A stretch of DNA of 64,000 bases from Chersky-840 sp963764205. Lineage in GTDB: Bacteria; Actinomycetota; Acidimicrobiia; Acidimicrobiales; UBA8190. The stretch covers positions 434,001 to 498,000 of the forward strand of contig CAVXRN010000006.1 in NCBI GenBank assembly GCA_963764205.1, in the 5' to 3' direction. Shown in pieces: positions 8,096 to 16,818 of this stretch (position 1 is the first letter of the stretch; every line of letters starts with the position of its first letter). The notes under the pieces were generated by a model. The model was not told where the DNA came from, did no database searches, and saw only the letters and a list, made by a program, of their open reading frames with translations. The translations under genes and the position numbers were made by a program.

Positions 8096-9620
8096 ACGGA
8101 CTGCTGGAGGTCGTCGCGGGCGCGACCATCGCAGCAGGATGGCTGTGGTCGCGCCCCGCTGCGCGCGAGCCGCGTGCGGGGCCCGGACGTGGTCCGGTGC
8201 GCGGGCCCCGACCGGCCGGGCCCGATCCCGCCCGTTGGGCCACGCGTCGCGACGTGCGCACCTTGGCGGTGCGGACACCGGGCGCGGGTCGTCTGACGTT
8301 GGGCGCGGCCCACGGCCGCCTGCTGGCGGCCGAGCGTGGGCATTCGGTCCTGGTGGTGGGACCGACCCAGAGCCGCAAGACCAGCGGCTTCGCCGTGCCC
8401 GCCATCTTGGAGTGGGACGGCCCGGTGGTGGCCGCGTCGGTCAAGTCGGACCTGGCCCGTCACACGCTGCAATGGCGAGAACGCCAGGGCCAGGTGTCGG
8501 TGTACGACCCGTCCCGTTCGACGAGCCTGGTCGGCGCGTCGTGGTCGCCGTTGCAGGCGTCGGTCACATGGGAGGGAGCCCGTCGCACCGCGGCGTCGCT
8601 TACCGAGGTGGCCCGGTCCTCGCCGGGATCGCTGGCCGACGGTGACTTCTGGTACGCGACCGCGGCCAAGCTCCTGGCCCCGTTGTTGCTGGCTGCCGCG
8701 ACGACGGGGGGGACGATGGCGGACGTGGTGCGGTGGGTGGACACCCAGGAGGCCGACGACGTCTTCGACGCGCTCACCTCCTCAGGACAGCGGCTCGCCC
8801 TCCAGGCCATGCACGCGGCGTGGGGCGCGACGACCGGCAACGCAGTGCCGTCTACACCACCGCCGAGACCGTGGTCGAGGTGTTCGCCGATCCCGTGGTG
8901 GCGTCGACGGAGTCCGCCGCGGCGGGCCCGGCGCTCGGACAGTCCATCGACCCCGATCGCCTGCTGGAGGGCCGCAACACCTTGTACCTGTGTGCGCCCG
9001 CGCACGACCAGCGCCGACTACGCCCGCTGTTCGCCACGCTCGTCGGCCAGGTCCTCGAGGCTGCGTACGCACGCGTCGGCCGCCGGGGTGAGCCGCTCGA
9101 CCCTCCCTTGCTCGTCGTGTTGGACGAGGCCGCCAACGTGGCACCGCTGGCGGAGCTCGACGTGTTGGCGTCGACCGCGGCGGGTCACGGCGTGCAGCTC
9201 GTGACGGTGTGGCAGGACCTGGCCCAACTGCAGGCCCGGTACGGGACGCGGGCCGGGAGCGTCGTGAACAACCACCGCGTCAAGGTGTTTCTTTCCGGCA
9301 TCGCCGACCCGGCCACGCTCGAACACGCCAGCTCGCTCATCGGTGACGCCGAGCTCCGAACCCTGGCCACCACCGTGGACGGTTCGGGCGCACGGTCGCG
9401 CACCGACTCGCCCTCGCTGCGGCGGCTGGTTCCCGCCGACGCGCTGCGACGGGTACCTCCCGGCGACGCCGTCGTGGTGTCGGGGCATCTCCCGCCCGTC
9501 GGGCTCCGACTGCGCCCGTGGCAGGACGACCGCGCCCTTCGGGCCCGGGCCGACACCGGCGTCGCCGTGGCGGCGTCCAGATGGTGGCCCTGGCGATCGG
9601 TGGGTACCGTGGGATCATGA
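8092..9620 (+). CDS. TraG/TraD-type coupling ATPase, interrupted by a single-base frameshift
   Basis: The reading frame from the GTG at 8092 gives a membrane-anchored N-terminus and the P-loop GPTQSRKTSG (K96). It continues in family sequence up to GQRLALQAMHAAWG. There it leaves the family sequence, and the minus-one frame resumes with RDDRQRSAVYTTAETVVEV, then VVLDEAANVAPL (Walker B) and the C-terminal sensor region, ending at 9620. One extra G in the four-G run at 8822-8825 would restore a continuous protein of about 509 residues. The product should be the coupling ATPase that feeds substrate to the channel. Both gene ends overlap neighbours by four bases. The break may be an assembly error or a true mutation. 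Confidence 0.82.
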
Positions 9621-10960
9621 CCACCTCGTCGCGCGCCGGCGGACCGGAGCCTGGCGTCGCCGAGTTCGTGGCCCAGCGCACCGCCGAATTCAGCGACGCG
9701 GCGCGCGCCGTGCGCGACGAGGCCGCTTCGGCCGGGACGTTGGTGTGGGACCCGTACGATCCGGCGTGGGTGGAGAACCCCTACGCCGTGTACCGCGACC
9801 TGCGGCAGAACAATCCGGTGCACCGCAGTCCGCTCGGCTTCTGGGTCTTCACCCGTCACGCCGACTGTCTGGCCGTCTTGCGCGACCGGCGATCGAGCAG
9901 CGACGGGCGCAACGTCGACGAGTCCGCCTTCCGTGAGCTGCGTGCCGCCGACATTCCGGCCCAGCAGGGCCCCGAAGCCATGTTGGCCGAGATGGCACCG
10001 TTTCTGTTCCGCGATCCGCCCGACCACACCCGCCTGCGGGGACTCGTGCAAAAGGCGTTCACCCCGAGGGTCGTCGAGGCACTGCGACCCCGCCTCGAGG
10101 AGATCTGCGAGGGCCTGCTCGACGACGCGCTCGCCCGCGGGGAGGTCGATCTCGTCGCCGACTACGCGTACCCACTCCCGGTGCAGATCATCGTCGAGAT
10201 GCTCGGGGTCCCGGTCGAGGACCACGAGCAGTTCCGGGTGTGGTCCCATGCCCTGGCTCGCGGTCTCGACCCCGACTTCCTTCTCCCGCCCGAGGCGGTG
10301 CAGCAGCGGTTGGGCGCGATCTTGTCCTTCGTGCAGTACTTCGCCTCGCTCATCGAGGAGCGCCGTCGGCACCCCGGCGACGACTTGCTCACGCGGCTCA
10401 TCCAGGCCGAGGAGCAGGGCGATGCGCTCACCCAGGCGGAGTTGTTGTCGACGTGCATCTTGCTGCTCGTGGCTGGGCACGAGACGACGGTGAACCTCAT
10501 CTCGGGCGGGGCCCTGGAGCTCATGGAGCGTCCCGACCAGCTCGCACGCGTGCGCGACGACGCGTCTGTCGTCCGTGGTGCGGTGGAGGAGATGCTGCGT
10601 TTCGTGTGCCCGGTGCAACTCACCGGGCGGGTGGCGCTGCAGGACATGGAGGTGGCGGGGGCGAAGCTGTCCAAGGGCGAGTTCTCCATGCTGCTCATCG
10701 GCTCGGCCAACCGTGATCCCGCCGCGTTCTCCGCTCCGGAGTCCTTCGATGTGACCCGCACCGACAACAACCATCTGGGGTTCGGCTTCGGCATCCACCA
10801 CTGCCTCGGCGCGCCGCTCGCCCGGCTGGAGGCGCAGATCGCCCTGCCCGCCCTGTTGCGCCGGGCCCGTCGGATCGAGCGCGTCGGCGACGAGCTGTCT
10901 TACAAGGAGAACATCGTGCTCCGCGGGCTCGAGCGCCTGCCCGTCCGGTTGTCGGCCTGA
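9617..10960 (+). CDS. cytochrome P450
   Basis: The 447-residue soluble P450 starts at an ATG that overlaps the TraG-like stop (ATGA). The oxygen-binding I-helix motif is AGHETT, the K-helix ExxR is EEMLR, and the heme loop is FGFGIHHCLGAP with the cysteine ligand at about residue 396. No membrane anchor is present, so it is the bacterial class I type needing a ferredoxin and a reductase. The substrate is unknown. Its coupling to a secretion operon is unusual; it may simply share the transcript. It converges on the amidase-lipase gene with a 16-base gap. Confidence 0.93.
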   Translation: MTTSSRAGGPEPGVAEFVAQRTAEFSDAARAVRDEAASAGTLVWDPYDPAWVENPYAVYRDLRQNNPVHRSPLGFWVFTRHADCLAVLRDRRSSSDGRNVDESAFRELRAADIPAQQGPEAMLAEMAPFLFRDPPDHTRLRGLVQKAFTPRVVEALRPRLEEICEGLLDDALARGEVDLVADYAYPLPVQIIVEMLGVPVEDHEQFRVWSHALARGLDPDFLLPPEAVQQRLGAILSFVQYFASLIEERRRHPGDDLLTRLIQAEEQGDALTQAELLSTCILLLVAGHETTVNLISGGALELMERPDQLARVRDDASVVRGAVEEMLRFVCPVQLTGRVALQDMEVAGAKLSKGEFSMLLIGSANRDPAAFSAPESFDVTRTDNNHLGFGFGIHHCLGAPLARLEAQIALPALLRRARRIERVGDELSYKENIVLRGLERLPVRLSA

Positions 10961-10976
10961 GCCTCTTCGCTCCGGC

Positions 10977-13754
10977 CTACGGGGAGGCGGGGGCGATGGG
11001 CAGGGGCTGGTTGCACGTCGGGGCGGTGGGGCGACCCTCGAACCGGTCGCCCAGCCAGTTGACGACCGCCGGCGCGATGGTCGTGGACAATTGGATGTGT
11101 CCCACATCGGTCAGCCACAGCGACGTCAGGTCGGATCCCGCGGCGCAGGCGCGCTCGATGTAGAGCGCGGTGGTGTTGGGCAGCACCACCTGGTCGGTGA
11201 GGCTCTCGGCCACCAGCAACGCCTGTGACGGTGCGAGCACGGGTGCGGTTTCTTGCTCGGCGACGCGGCGCCACGCCGCGTTGTCCAACGGGTTGCCGTT
11301 GAAGAACTGCTGCTTGATGGCATTGCGGACGACGCCCTCGGCCGCGGCGGTGGCGATGCACTTCTGGGCGATGCGCTGGTAGTTGTTGTAGCCGGCGTCG
11401 GTGAGGATCGGTCGCACCTCCAGCTCCCGGTAGGTCGCCGGCCACGACGTCACCACCGAGGGCCCGATGACCCAGGCGAGCGACGAGTTGTAGCTCTGGT
11501 TCAACAGGGGGACGAGCTCTGCGGCCGGCGCCGATGCCACGGTCGCCACCAGGTGGAGCTCGGGTGCATAGGTGTGCGCCTGCGCCGCGGTGAACAACGC
11601 CGAGTTCCCACCTTGGGAGTGCCCCCACACGGCGAACGACGTCCCGGCGTGGGCGGACGGGATGAACGAGAGCGCCCGCACGCTGTTGAGCACGTCGTTG
11701 GCCTCGTCATCGCCGACCAGATAGCCCGAGGTGCCCGTTGTCCCGAGGCCGGCGTAGTCGGTGGCCGTGACCACCCAGCCGCGCGCCAACATGGACGAGA
11801 CCCACGACATGTCGCCGACGGGATGGGCCGTGCGCGACGGCGCGCACTGGGGTCCGAGCCCCACGGTGCCGTGCGCCCACGCCACCACCGGCCGCGGGGT
11901 GCCTGCCGCACTGTTGTCGGGGATGAACACCATGCCCGAGCTGAAGGTCCTCGAGCCGTTGGCCCGCTGCGTCCGGTAGAGGATCCGCAGGGCCGTGCCG
12001 TCGTCGACGTGGACACCGAGGGGTTGGCTCCGCACGACCTGGCCCAGGGGTCCCGCCGTCTGCAGGCCCGAGGTGTCGTAGAACGGTTGGAGCGTGTCCT
12101 GGCGCAGCGTCGTCTTGACGCTCGTGTCGACGACCACGACCACCACGATCACCACGATGACCACCACCACGATGGCGCCGACTCGCAGGGCGCGGTGGCG
12201 GGCGAAGAACCGGCGCCTGGTGGAGCCGCCCGCCGCGGTGGCTCGATCGGGTGGTTCGCCCGCTTCTTCTGCGGGAGGTTCGGGCTTGGCGCTCTTGCCG
12301 TTGCCGTTCCCGCTTCCGTTCATCATCGAGCGCGGTGCTCCGGGGGACACCAAGGGCCAGGGGCGCTCGCGCTCGGCCAGGAAGGCGAGATCGAGGAGGA
12401 GGTCCTCCCGGTGGTGGCGCCCGATGACCTGCATCCCCACGGGAAGGCCGTCGACGGTCCCCACCGGGATCGACACCGCAGGATTGCCCGCGAAGTTGGC
12501 GGGGAACGTGAGGTTCCCCTGGTTGGCCCCCACCCGCATGATGTCGCCGAATCGCTCCATGAGGTCGACGTCTCCCACCGTGGTGGGCATGGGGCCCTCG
12601 GCACCGAAGGCGACGTCGGGGTTGGTGGAGCAGAAGATGAAGTCCACCTCGTCGAGGATGTCGGCCATCACCTCGTGGGCACCCACGCGGAACCGCTCGG
12701 CCGTGGCCGCCATGGCCAGGTCGTAGTGGTGCGACGCGATGTTCATGCCCAGCATGATCTCAGGGGTGAGCTCCGACTCGCAGGCAGGGTACGAGTCACC
12801 CAGATCGGCGGCGAGCGTGACCAGGTTGGACATGGCCCATTCGAAGAGTGCCGGAGGGAATTGCACGTCGAGGTCGACGCGCGTCAGCCCGGCGTCAGCG
12901 ATGAGCGATGTGGCCGCGGTGCTCACCAGCGCGGCCACCTCGGGGTGGACCACCGCCACACCGAGGTCGACCGAGACGACCGCCCGCTTGCCCCGCAGCT
13001 CCTCGCGGTGGCTGCCGAGCCCGGCCTCCCACCCCTCGACGCCGGGCAGGCTCAAGGTGTCGTGGGGGTCGTAGCCGTTGCACACGTCGAACCACCGTGC
13101 CGTGTCGCGTACCGACCTGCTGATGCAGCCCACCGTGACGGTGTGGGGAATCTGGTGCACGAACGGGCCTTTGGGGATGCGTCCGTAGTTCGCCTTGAGT
13201 CCCACCATCCCCGTGAAGCCGGCGGGGATGCGGATGGAGCCGCCGCCGTCACCCCCCGAGGCGATGGGGACCAAGCCTCCGGCCACGGCCGCGGCGGTGC
13301 CACCCGACGACCCGCCCGGTGTGCGCTCCAGGTTCCAGGGATTGCGGGTGGCGCCGTGCAGACGGGTGTAGGTGACGTTGATGCCACCGAATTCGCTGGC
13401 GGTGGTCTGGCCCGCCAGCACCGCGCCCGCACCCACCAGTCGCCGGACCTGAGTCGAGGTGGACGTGGCGATGCGATCGGCGAAGACGAGTGACGCCTCG
13501 GTCAGCGGCCACCCTTGCACCGACTCGAGCTCTTTGATACCGATCGGGACCCCGCCGAAGGGAAGTGTCACGTCGGCGCGCCGCGCAGCCTGGCGTGCCC
13601 CATCGGCGTCGACGTGGCAGAAGGCGTTCAGTGCCGAGGCCTCGATGGCGGCCAGGGACAGCTCCAATGCCTCGGGCGGGGTGATCTCGCCCTTGCGGAA
13701 GGATTCGACCAGCGAGCAGGCATCCCCGGTCCAGGCGTGATCGACCATTGCCAT
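10977..13754 (-). CDS. amidase fused to a membrane-anchored secretory lipase-like hydrolase
   Basis: One uninterrupted frame encodes 925 residues. Residues 1-475 are an amidase-signature hydrolase with the Ser-cisSer-Lys triad: K74 (IGIKE), S149 (PGGSSGG) and S173 (GGSIRIPAGF). Residues 478-523 are a Gly/Pro/Ala and basic linker. Residues 526-542 form a very hydrophobic, Val-rich helix. Residues 550-925 are an alpha/beta hydrolase of the secretory lipase type, with nucleophile S713 in GHSQGG, D854 and H886. The topology would place the amidase inside and the lipase outside. Removing one base from the five-G run at 12342-12346 would instead end the amidase at 12323, overlapping an ATG at 12326 by four bases. 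The fusion may therefore be two genes joined by an indel. Confidence 0.8.
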   Translation of the reverse strand: MAMVDHAWTGDACSLVESFRKGEITPPEALELSLAAIEASALNAFCHVDADGARQAARRADVTLPFGGVPIGIKELESVQGWPLTEASLVFADRIATSTSTQVRRLVGAGAVLAGQTTASEFGGINVTYTRLHGATRNPWNLERTPGGSSGGTAAAVAGGLVPIASGGDGGGSIRIPAGFTGMVGLKANYGRIPKGPFVHQIPHTVTVGCISRSVRDTARWFDVCNGYDPHDTLSLPGVEGWEAGLGSHREELRGKRAVVSVDLGVAVVHPEVAALVSTAATSLIADAGLTRVDLDVQFPPALFEWAMSNLVTLAADLGDSYPACESELTPEIMLGMNIASHHYDLAMAATAERFRVGAHEVMADILDEVDFIFCSTNPDVAFGAEGPMPTTVGDVDLMERFGDIMRVGANQGNLTFPANFAGNPAVSIPVGTVDGLPVGMQVIGRHHREDLLLDLAFLAERERPWPLVSPGAPRSMMNGSGNGNGKSAKPEPPAEEAGEPPDRATAAGGSTRRRFFARHRALRVGAIVVVVIVVIVVVVVVDTSVKTTLRQDTLQPFYDTSGLQTAGPLGQVVRSQPLGVHVDDGTALRILYRTQRANGSRTFSSGMVFIPDNSAAGTPRPVVAWAHGTVGLGPQCAPSRTAHPVGDMSWVSSMLARGWVVTATDYAGLGTTGTSGYLVGDDEANDVLNSVRALSFIPSAHAGTSFAVWGHSQGGNSALFTAAQAHTYAPELHLVATVASAPAAELVPLLNQSYNSSLAWVIGPSVVTSWPATYRELEVRPILTDAGYNNYQRIAQKCIATAAAEGVVRNAIKQQFFNGNPLDNAAWRRVAEQETAPVLAPSQALLVAESLTDQVVLPNTTALYIERACAAGSDLTSLWLTDVGHIQLSTTIAPAVVNWLGDRFEGRPTAPTCNQPLPIAPASP

Positions 13755-13849
13755 GCGAGGCTAGCGCTGGGGTGTCGGTCGACGACCTGATCCCTCCCGG
13801 GTCCGGGACTGTCGGAAGGTAGCGGCTCCTGCGCTTGTAAGGTTCGATC

Positions 13850-14569
13850 GTGCTCCCGGGCTTCTACGACGTGATCCACCGCCGGCGCGACGTCCGGGCC
13901 GAGTTCAATGGGGAGCCCGTGGACGAGGAGGTCCTCGTCCGCATCCTCGATGCGGCCCACAGCGCGCCGAGCGTCGGCCTGTCGCAACCGTGGGACTTCA
14001 TCTTGGTGTCGGACCCCACGGTCCGCCGGGCCTTTTGGAGCCACGTCCACGAGGAGCGCCGCGAGTTCGCCGCCTCGCTCGAGGGAGAGCTCGCCGAACG
14101 CTTCGCCGGGATCAAGATCGACGGCATCCTCGAGGCCAGCCTGTCGGTCGTGGTCACCTACGACGCGGCGCGCGGCGCGCCCGGCGTTCTCGGGCGACAC
14201 GCCATCGCCGATGCCGGCCTCTACTCGGTGTGCCTGGCCATCGAGAACATGTGGCTGGCGTGCACCGCCGAAGGGTGGGGGATGGGGTGGGTGTCGTTCT
14301 ATCGCGAGTCGTTCCTGCGCGAGTTGCTCGGCATCCCCGACACCATCCGACCCGTGGCATGGCTCTGCGTCGGGCCGGTGGGCAAGCTCCAGGACACGCC
14401 CGACCTCGAGCGCGCCGGCTGGCGCACGCGGTTGCCGCTCCAAGAGGCCCTGCACCTCGACCACTGGGATCGTCGTGACCCCGAGGTGCTCGCCGTCGCC
14501 GCCGCGAGCCGGGCCATCGGCCCGGCGATGGTCACCGGTGCCCCCTCGTCCGAAAGGCTCGAGCCATGA
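13850..14569 (+). CDS. bluB: 5,6-dimethylbenzimidazole synthase (BluB), nitroreductase fold
   Basis: The 239-residue protein starts at GTG. BluB splits reduced FMN with oxygen to make 5,6-dimethylbenzimidazole, the lower ligand of vitamin B12. The sequence shows the BluB-type start FYDVIHRRRDVRAEF, then AAHSAPSVGLSQPWDFI for the flavin phosphate and ring, and a central RHAIADAGLYSVCLAIENMWLA helix. It closes with WLCVGPV. General nitroreductases share the fold but not the SVGLSQPWDFI block, which supports BluB. No cobalamin riboswitch is seen in the 95-base leader. The stop overlaps the next gene (ATGA). Confidence 0.85.
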   Translation: MLPGFYDVIHRRRDVRAEFNGEPVDEEVLVRILDAAHSAPSVGLSQPWDFILVSDPTVRRAFWSHVHEERREFAASLEGELAERFAGIKIDGILEASLSVVVTYDAARGAPGVLGRHAIADAGLYSVCLAIENMWLACTAEGWGMGWVSFYRESFLRELLGIPDTIRPVAWLCVGPVGKLQDTPDLERAGWRTRLPLQEALHLDHWDRRDPEVLAVAAASRAIGPAMVTGAPSSERLEP

Positions 14570-15393
14570 CCGACATGCCGCCGCCACCCACCGAAACGCC
14601 GCCACCGACGCCGGCCGCCACGCCCACACCGGGTCATACCCCCCAGGCGCCGTACACGTTGGCGATCGACATCGGGGGCACGGGCCTCAAGGCCTCGGTG
14701 CTCGACGCGACGGGCGCCATGGTGGCCGACCGCGTGGCGGTGAAGACGACGTACCCGTGCTCACCGTCGCAGATGGTCGACGACCTCGCGGCCCTCGTCG
14801 CACCCCTGCCCCCCGCCGATCGCGTCTCGGCCGGGTTCCCGGGGATGGTCCGCGAGGGGGTGATCCTCTCGGCCCCGCACTTCGTGACCGAGCACGGCCC
14901 GGGCACGACCATCGACCCCGAGCTGATAAAGCACTGGGCCGCCTTCGATCTCGCCGGCGCCCTCAGCGCGCGACTGGGCAAGCCCACCCGGGTGGCCAAC
15001 GACGCCGACGTCCAGGGGGCGGCGGTGGTCGACGGCAAGGGCCTCGAGCTCGTCGTCACGCTCGGCACGGGGGTGGGGACCGCCTTCTTCTACGACGGTC
15101 GCCTCATGCCCCATCTCGAGTTCGCCCACCACCCCTTCCTGAAGGGTGACAACTACAACGAGCATCTCGGCGACGCGGCACGCAAGGCCATCGGGAACCA
15201 CCGGTGGAACAAGAGGGTGCGCAAGGCCATCACCGTCCTGCGCGACCTCTGCTTCTTCGACCACTGCTATGTCGGGGGCGGCAACGCCAAGAAGATCCAC
15301 GGCAGCCTCGGCTCCGATGTGTCACTGGTGGACAACAGCGCGGGCATCCTCGGTGGGATCAGGCTGTGGGACGAATCACACATCGCCGTGTAG
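14566..15393 (+). CDS. ppgK: ROK-family kinase, polyphosphate glucokinase-like
   Basis: This encodes 275 residues, starting four bases inside bluB. A proline/threonine-rich leader (1-28) precedes the phosphate-binding loop AIDIGGTGLKASVLD. A second phosphate motif, VTLGTGVGTAFFYDG, follows VANDADVQGAA. The length and the motif LEFAHHPFLKG match actinobacterial polyphosphate/ATP glucokinases, which phosphorylate glucose using polyphosphate. The zinc-binding cysteines of repressor-type ROK proteins are absent. A PPK2 gene elsewhere in the window (46.3 kb) fits an organism that stores polyphosphate. The glucokinase assignment is likely; use of polyphosphate is inferred from family resemblance. 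Confidence 0.8.
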   Translation: MTDMPPPPTETPPPTPAATPTPGHTPQAPYTLAIDIGGTGLKASVLDATGAMVADRVAVKTTYPCSPSQMVDDLAALVAPLPPADRVSAGFPGMVREGVILSAPHFVTEHGPGTTIDPELIKHWAAFDLAGALSARLGKPTRVANDADVQGAAVVDGKGLELVVTLGTGVGTAFFYDGRLMPHLEFAHHPFLKGDNYNEHLGDAARKAIGNHRWNKRVRKAITVLRDLCFFDHCYVGGGNAKKIHGSLGSDVSLVDNSAGILGGIRLWDESHIAV

Positions 15394-15493
15394 GCGTCGG
15401 GCCGAGCGGCCCGCTCCCGGCCGAGGCTGGGACGCGCCACGACCGAGCTGCCCGGTGACCGAGCTGCCGGGACCCGCCCCCGACCACGGCGAG

Positions 15494-15766
15494 ATGGACC
15501 ACGTCCTGCGCCGCCGCCGGCGGCGGGCGCTGCGGGGTGTGGGGATCCTGGTGCTGATCGTCCTCGTCGTCGCCTTCGTCGTCCAGAACTCGCAGCGAGT
15601 AACGGTCCATTTCTGGTTCTTCACCCGCCACGTCCACCTCATCTGGGTGATCATCGCCTGCTTGGTGATCGGCATCGTCCTGGGCTACGCCCTGGGCGTT
15701 CCCGAGCGCCGGAAGATGCGCCAGCGCCGCAAGGCAGAGAAACAGGCCCGGCGCCCGGACCGCTGA
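15494..15766 (+). CDS. LapA-domain (DUF1049) small membrane protein
   Basis: This encodes 90 residues. An arginine-rich N-terminus (RRRRRRALRG) leads into a first helix (about 16-32), a short outside loop (QNSQRVTVHFWFFTRHVHL), a second helix (about 49-66) and a basic tail (ERRKMRQRRKAEKQARR). The motif VQNSQ...V.FWF is the hallmark of LapA/DUF1049 proteins. These are small two-helix inner-membrane proteins linked to envelope assembly in other bacteria. An upstream in-frame GTG near 15455 is a possible alternative start. It stands alone after ppgK. Confidence 0.75.
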   Translation: MDHVLRRRRRRALRGVGILVLIVLVVAFVVQNSQRVTVHFWFFTRHVHLIWVIIACLVIGIVLGYALGVPERRKMRQRRKAEKQARRPDR

Positions 15767-15848
15767 TCGCGGGCGCGTCTGGAGCGCCGCGGGCGACGTG
15801 GGTGGGCACGCTCGTGACGGGGGTTCGAGACCGGTAGGTTGCGGACCC

Positions 15849-16796
15849 GTGCGGGCCGTGACGATCGTGGACGGAGAGCTTCGCTACCAGGAGCACCGCG
15901 ACCCCTCGCCCGGTGACCACGACGTGGTCGTCGCCGTGCGCGCCGCGGGGATCAACAACGCGGACCTCATGCAGCGGATCGGTCTCTACCCCGCGCCTCG
16001 GGGCGTTCCCCCCGACATCCCGGGCATGGAGCTCGCCGGTGAGGTGGTCGCCACCGGCCGGTCGACCACCCGGTTCGCCGTCGGCGATCGAGTGATGGCC
16101 GTGGTGGGCGGCGGCGCGCAGGCCGAGCTCGCGCTCGTGGACGAGCGCACTGCCATGGCCGTGCCCCCCGACGTGAGCTGGCCCGAGGCGGGCGGGTTTC
16201 CCGAGGTGTTCTCCACCGCCCACGACGCTCTGTGCACCCAGTGCGGGCTCGCCCTGGGCGAGCGCGTGCTCGTCACCGGTGCCGCGGGCGGGGTCGGCAC
16301 CGCCGGGGTGCAGCTCGCCGCGGCCACCGGGGCCAGGTGCGTGGCCTCGGTCCGCCACGCCCAATTGCGCGACGCCGTGGCCACCCTGGGGGCGAGCGCG
16401 GTGGCTCCCGACGAGGCACTGCACCTCGGCCCCTTCGACGTCGCCCTCGAGCTCGTGGGGGCGGCCAGCCTCCCCGGGGTGATCGGGGCCATGGCCGTTT
16501 CGGGACGCATCTCGGTCATCGGGGTGGGTGGAGGGGCGCGCGCCGAGATCGACCTGCTGGCGTTGATGCAACGCCGACTGCGCATCAGCGCGTCCACGCT
16601 GCGGTCCCGGTCGATGGTCGACAAGGCCGTGGTGGCCGCCGCGGTGGAGCACCACGTCGTGCCCCTGCTCGAGGCCCGCCGGGTGCGCGTGTTGGTGGAG
16701 GCCACCTTCCCCATGGACCGTGCCGGCGACGCCTACGACCGCTTCGCCCAGGGCGGCAAGCTCGGCAAGATCGTCTTGGTGCCCCCCCGGGCGTAG
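15849..16796 (+). CDS. zinc-independent quinone oxidoreductase (MDR superfamily)
   Basis: The 315-residue protein starts at GTG. The N-terminal GroES-like half includes AAGINNADLMQRIGLYP and PGMELAGEVVATG, the typical quinone oxidoreductase pattern without zinc ligands. The Rossmann half carries the NADPH-binding loop VTGAAGGVGTAGVQLAAA. It ends in the family tail GKLGKIVLVPP. It most likely reduces quinones or enones with NADPH. No neighbour points to a pathway; the next gene is convergent, 22 bases away. Confidence 0.88.
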   Translation: MRAVTIVDGELRYQEHRDPSPGDHDVVVAVRAAGINNADLMQRIGLYPAPRGVPPDIPGMELAGEVVATGRSTTRFAVGDRVMAVVGGGAQAELALVDERTAMAVPPDVSWPEAGGFPEVFSTAHDALCTQCGLALGERVLVTGAAGGVGTAGVQLAAATGARCVASVRHAQLRDAVATLGASAVAPDEALHLGPFDVALELVGAASLPGVIGAMAVSGRISVIGVGGGARAEIDLLALMQRRLRISASTLRSRSMVDKAVVAAAVEHHVVPLLEARRVRVLVEATFPMDRAGDAYDRFAQGGKLGKIVLVPPRA

Positions 16797-16818
16797 CGGG
16801 GCTCCGCCGCGTCGTGGC

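Noticed and set aside
8092..9620. Programmed ribosomal frameshifting in the TraG-like gene
   Set aside because: No classical slippery heptamer or stimulatory structure was recognised, and four other genes in the window have comparable single-base breaks. An assembly indel is simpler.
11253..13493. Long plus-strand open frame opposite the amidase-lipase gene
   Set aside because: It is compositionally biased (runs of Arg, Gly, His) with no recognisable domain and lies entirely antisense to a gene with clear catalytic motifs. In GC-rich DNA such shadow frames are expected.
13755..13849. Cobalamin riboswitch upstream of bluB
   Set aside because: The leader is only 95 bases, far shorter than a B12 riboswitch, and no B12-box-like sequence is visible.
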